NCBI GenBank assembly: GCA_025200525.1
Contig: CM045762.1
Location: forward strand, 1,798,001-1,862,000
Length of the DNA stretch: 64,000 bases
Source: Camellia lanceoleosa
Taxonomy: Eukaryota; Streptophyta; Magnoliopsida; Ericales; Theaceae
Direction: 5' to 3'
The notes under the pieces are model-generated. The model was given only the letters and a program-made list of their open reading frames with translations. It was not told where the DNA came from and did not search any database. Positions 61,261 to 64,000 of the stretch are shown here, piece after piece. Position 1 is the first letter of the stretch. The number at the start of each line of letters is the position of its first letter. Position numbers and translations under genes: made by a program.

Positions 61261-62613
61261 AAACAATATATCAGAAATTAATACCACCCTTAAATAAAAG
61301 GAATGTGGTCCTGGAAGTCAATCATAATGACTTACAAGAACAAGATTGGAGGCATCCAATAATACAGTATCTAGCTGGCCCATCTTCGAAAGTCAGCAGA
61401 AAAATTAAATTGTCGTTTATACAATACATAATGTATGGTAATGCTCTCTACAGAAGGGGAGGGGGAGATGGTTTATTGTTGGAATATTTAGGCCCAAAAG
61501 AAGCATTGACAACTATGGTTGAGGTTCATGAAGGCATCTGTGGTGCTCATCAGCCTAGTGTGAAGATGAGATGGTTGCTTCAAAGGCATTCCTATTATTG
61601 GCCAACTATCCTTAAAGACTGTATAGAATATACAAGAGGTTGGCAGGCATGCCAAAAGCATGGCATAATAAGGCATGCGCCCATAACTGACCTGCATGTA
61701 GTTGTGAAGCCTTGGCCATTTAGAGGATGGACCATGGATATGATGGAGAACATACACCCATCCTCTTCGAAACATCATTGTTTCATTTTAGTGGCCACTG
61801 ATTACTTCACTAAGTGGGTCGAAACTAAGCCATACAAGGCTGTAGACTAGACTGAAGTCATTGAATTCATTAAGGATTTAATCCATAGATTTGGTATCCC
61901 ACAGACTATAATTGTGGATAATGGGACTATATTTGATGAAAAAATAGTAAAGTCTTTTGTGGTAGAGTTTGGAATTAGCCTTGTTAATTTCACCCTCTAT
62001 TATGCACAAACCAATGGTCAAGCTGAATCATCCAATAAGTCTTTGAAAACAGGAATACAGAAAGTTGTGGAAGACAATCCTAAGGATTGTCATAACTTAT
62101 TATTGGATGTATTGTAGGCTTACAGGACTTCTCCAAGGTCAAGCACAGGAATCACTCCTTATGCCTTAGTATATGGGCATGATGCAGTGCTACCTGTGGA
62201 AATTGATGTTAAGTCCTTGAGGGTGAGATGCCAAGATTAGTTAGATCTTGAGCAATACCATCAGAGTATGTGCTTGGAATTAGAAAGTATAGATGAAGCT
62301 AGGATTCTGGCATTAAACAACATTCTTTTCCAAAAGAAGAAAGCGGCCAAAAACTATAATAAGAAAGTCAAGCACATTAGTTTTGATGAAGGTGACTTGG
62401 TATGAAAGACAATACTCCCAATAGGGATTAAAAGCCACAAGTTTGGCAAATGGTCACTTAACTGGGAAGGACCGTATCAAGTTCATAGAGTCTTGCCTAT
62501 GGAAGCATATCATTTAAAATTTTTGAATGAATATGTACATCCCAAGAAAATTAATGGCAGATATTTGAAGCCTTATTATCCAACCGTATGGGAAACGCAA
62601 GGAATAGAATAAG
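61261..62613 (+). pseudogene. Element C integrase, degenerate
   Basis: The zinc-binding region at about 61520-61670 has its His pair. One expected Cys of the CXXC pair reads Trp (RGWQACQ near 61636-61656). The core has Asp 61737-61739, Asp 61917-61919 and Glu 62025-62027, the last two spaced DX35E. TAG codons interrupt at 61848-61850 and 62115-62117, with further stops near 62238 and 62403. The C-terminal region ends near 62613 without a chromodomain. Confidence 0.82.
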
Positions 62614-62666
62614 TGCTAAATAAAAGAACATGAGAACACTCAAATGATAAAGAAGAAATTTTTATT

Positions 62667-64000
62667 TTATAAAGAGTTGAGTACATATAGCCATAGATTG
62701 GCCCAGAAGTCAGTACAATGTCTCATATGTTCTTTTACAATAGATACTTTATTCTGAAGTGATGGGAACAACTGGATGGCTGTAGCCATCTCCTGCTTTC
62801 GATCAGCCAGTCCTTGATTAGTAATCTGTAATTTGGTGGCAATTCGATCTAAGGCTTGGTTGACTGCTAATAGCTCCTCTTCAAGTTGAGTTTTCTTCTC
62901 CAATAGTTGAGCTTGAAATTAGGAGACAGAGGAATGTTGTTCCTTTAATTCTGACACCTCAGTATGTACTTTGGAAACAAAGCTCTGATCCCTCACCAAT
63001 TTCTCCTTTGCAACCTTGGCAGCATGACAAATGTTGATGTAGAAATTAACGATAGCTGCTACCTGAGACAAATAACTGAAGACAGTTATGTCGAATTATA
63101 TAAGGCTTCGAAAGGAATCCTCGAAAAAGATGCCAGCAGTTCCAGACAGCTATCCAAGTCCATCAAAGGCAAGGAAGTCTTACCACTGGGAGAAGAGCTC
63201 TAAAAATTTCTAGTAGAGAATTAGCTAGAACTAATGGCTCAGTCTCATTGCTAGTCATTGGAGAGGTGGAAAGTATGTCAAAAAGACTAACAAGTCTAGC
63301 CTCAAAGATATCCACCTCATCCATTGACATGGAAGGTGCAGAAAGAGCCCTGGTAGAAGGAAGAAATGACTGCATAGGAATAGGAGAAGAAGATGGAGTA
63401 TTCTTAGCAGTCTCTATAGTTTTGGCTACTAGTTGGTCAAGAGAAGAAGGACTGGAGCTAGGCAAAGATGATGGATGATGGATTGGAGAGCTACCAGTAC
63501 TTTCTCTATAGGAATCAGCTACCATCAAAGATGAAGTAGCAGCTGGAATTTCCTTAGGAGGGGGAGGAGAAGTAATGCTCGAAAGAGAATCAAATTGAGT
63601 AAAATCGAATGACAAATAAGGGAGGTATGGAGTTAAATCAAAAGAAAGAGAAGCAGGGATACTTGGCTGCAAGGAGGGTACGGAGAATATAGGCCTAGAA
63701 AATGGGAGTATTATCTTAATAGACTTCACATTTTGCGATTGATCAACTTTAACCAAAACTGAGGGAGTCCTTATTAGTAGAATAGACTCAGTAGTTGTCA
63801 CTGCGAAGGAAGAGGTACAAAACAATGTTAAGTCTTAATATCAACAATTTGGGAAAAGAAAGTGGAGACATGAAAGAAAATTACTGGCTTTAGAGGTGGT
63901 GGCAATGACGGGAGAATTACGGACGGAATAATGCTCGGCAGTGTGTTGCCTTCTCATTGTTTCCCTTTAGGTTGCATCAATGGTAGCTGCTTTATCCCTT
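62667..64000 (-). pseudogene. Antisense spliced gene of element C, with C-terminal coiled coil
   Basis: On the strand opposite to pol, an open exon runs 63825-63184. Its product is rich in Ser/Pro, with an acidic segment near its end. A GT-AG intron (63183-63063) joins it in phase to 63062-62667, where a heptad-like, Lys/Glu/Gln-rich stretch ends the protein (LEEELLAVNQALDRIATKLQ). One internal TAA near 62921 interrupts the last exon. Upstream, a probable further exon reaches the window edge, with a possible donor near 63882 and a TAG near 63970. Antisense genes next to pol are known in Tat-lineage elements, and some encode plant-mobile-domain-like proteins; the domain-bearing N-terminus would be outside the window. 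The gene converges with pol: its stop is about 50 bases beyond the pol end. Confidence 0.7.

Larger units (their letters stand above)
51020..64000 (+). mobile_element. Element C: Tat-lineage Ty3/gypsy retrotransposon, cut by the window end
   Basis: It has a probable 5' LTR, a primer-binding-site-like TGGCATGCCCGGTGGGACC, and gag with the Tat-style core. Protease, RT, two RNase H regions and a DX35E integrase without chromodomain follow, then an antisense gene after pol. These features together fit the Tat lineage (Retand/Ogre-like). The 3' LTR is outside the window. The 3.0-kb solo LTR D is inserted near the gag start. Multiple stops and frameshifts show that it is defective. Confidence 0.85.

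Noticed and set aside
1..64000. tRNA and rRNA genes
   Set aside because: Reading both strands for a cloverleaf with a GGTTCGA-type arm gave no convincing candidate; the TGGTATCAGAGC sites are retroelement primer-binding sites, not tRNA genes.

Overview
The window is nuclear DNA of a flowering plant, most likely a eudicot. It holds spliced genes with GT-AG introns, an AT-rich background, chromovirus and Tat-type LTR retrotransposons, LINE remnants and many small foldback elements. Only two ordinary host genes are visible. Both can be spliced by eye into intact reading frames. Most of the rest is transposon, largely degenerate.

Left part (1-24.3 kb). An AT-rich stretch (1-1437) includes a probable old LTR on the minus strand. 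Element A (1438-20248) is a Tekay-like Ty3/gypsy chromovirus with 2.3 kb LTRs and a perfect 5-bp target duplication (ATTTT). A second, related element B (6833-16293; target duplication CCAAT) is inserted inside A's pol gene. Both are coding-dead: A has stops and lost catalytic residues, B has frameshifts and a mutated reverse-transcriptase centre. To the right lies a putative terminal-inverted-repeat DNA transposon (about 20420-24263). It is filled with copies of the palindrome TGTGAATRTTCACA.

Middle part (24.3-51 kb). An AT-rich repeat zone precedes a LEM3/CDC50-family gene (ALIS type, the beta subunit of P4-ATPase lipid flippases) on the plus strand, 8 exons, 353 codons, 29753-35321. Facing it on the minus strand (50741-39499, 8 exons, 447 codons) is an RlmI-like S-adenosylmethionine methyltransferase with an N-terminal PUA-type domain and a likely organelle transit peptide. 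Its introns carry an RTE-type LINE, an L1-type LINE tail, a Mutator-like element with a 9-bp target duplication and three copies of a foldback MITE. A 777-bp Harbinger-like foldback element and a minisatellite lie between the two genes.

Right part (51-64 kb). A Tat-lineage Ty3/gypsy element (C) begins near 51020 and runs off the right edge. A 3.0-kb solo LTR (D; target duplication AAATG), whose end matches the LTRs of A, sits just inside its gag gene. C keeps gag, protease, reverse transcriptase, two RNase H regions and a DX35E integrase, with stops and frameshifts. Downstream of pol it carries an antisense, intron-containing gene ending in a coiled coil.

A cross-cutting observation is that many disruptions in A and B fall on CAG/CTG trinucleotides and are small scrambles rather than ordinary substitutions, while the two host genes are clean. 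This may be a methylation-linked assembly artefact and should be settled before the retroelement breaks are read as biology.
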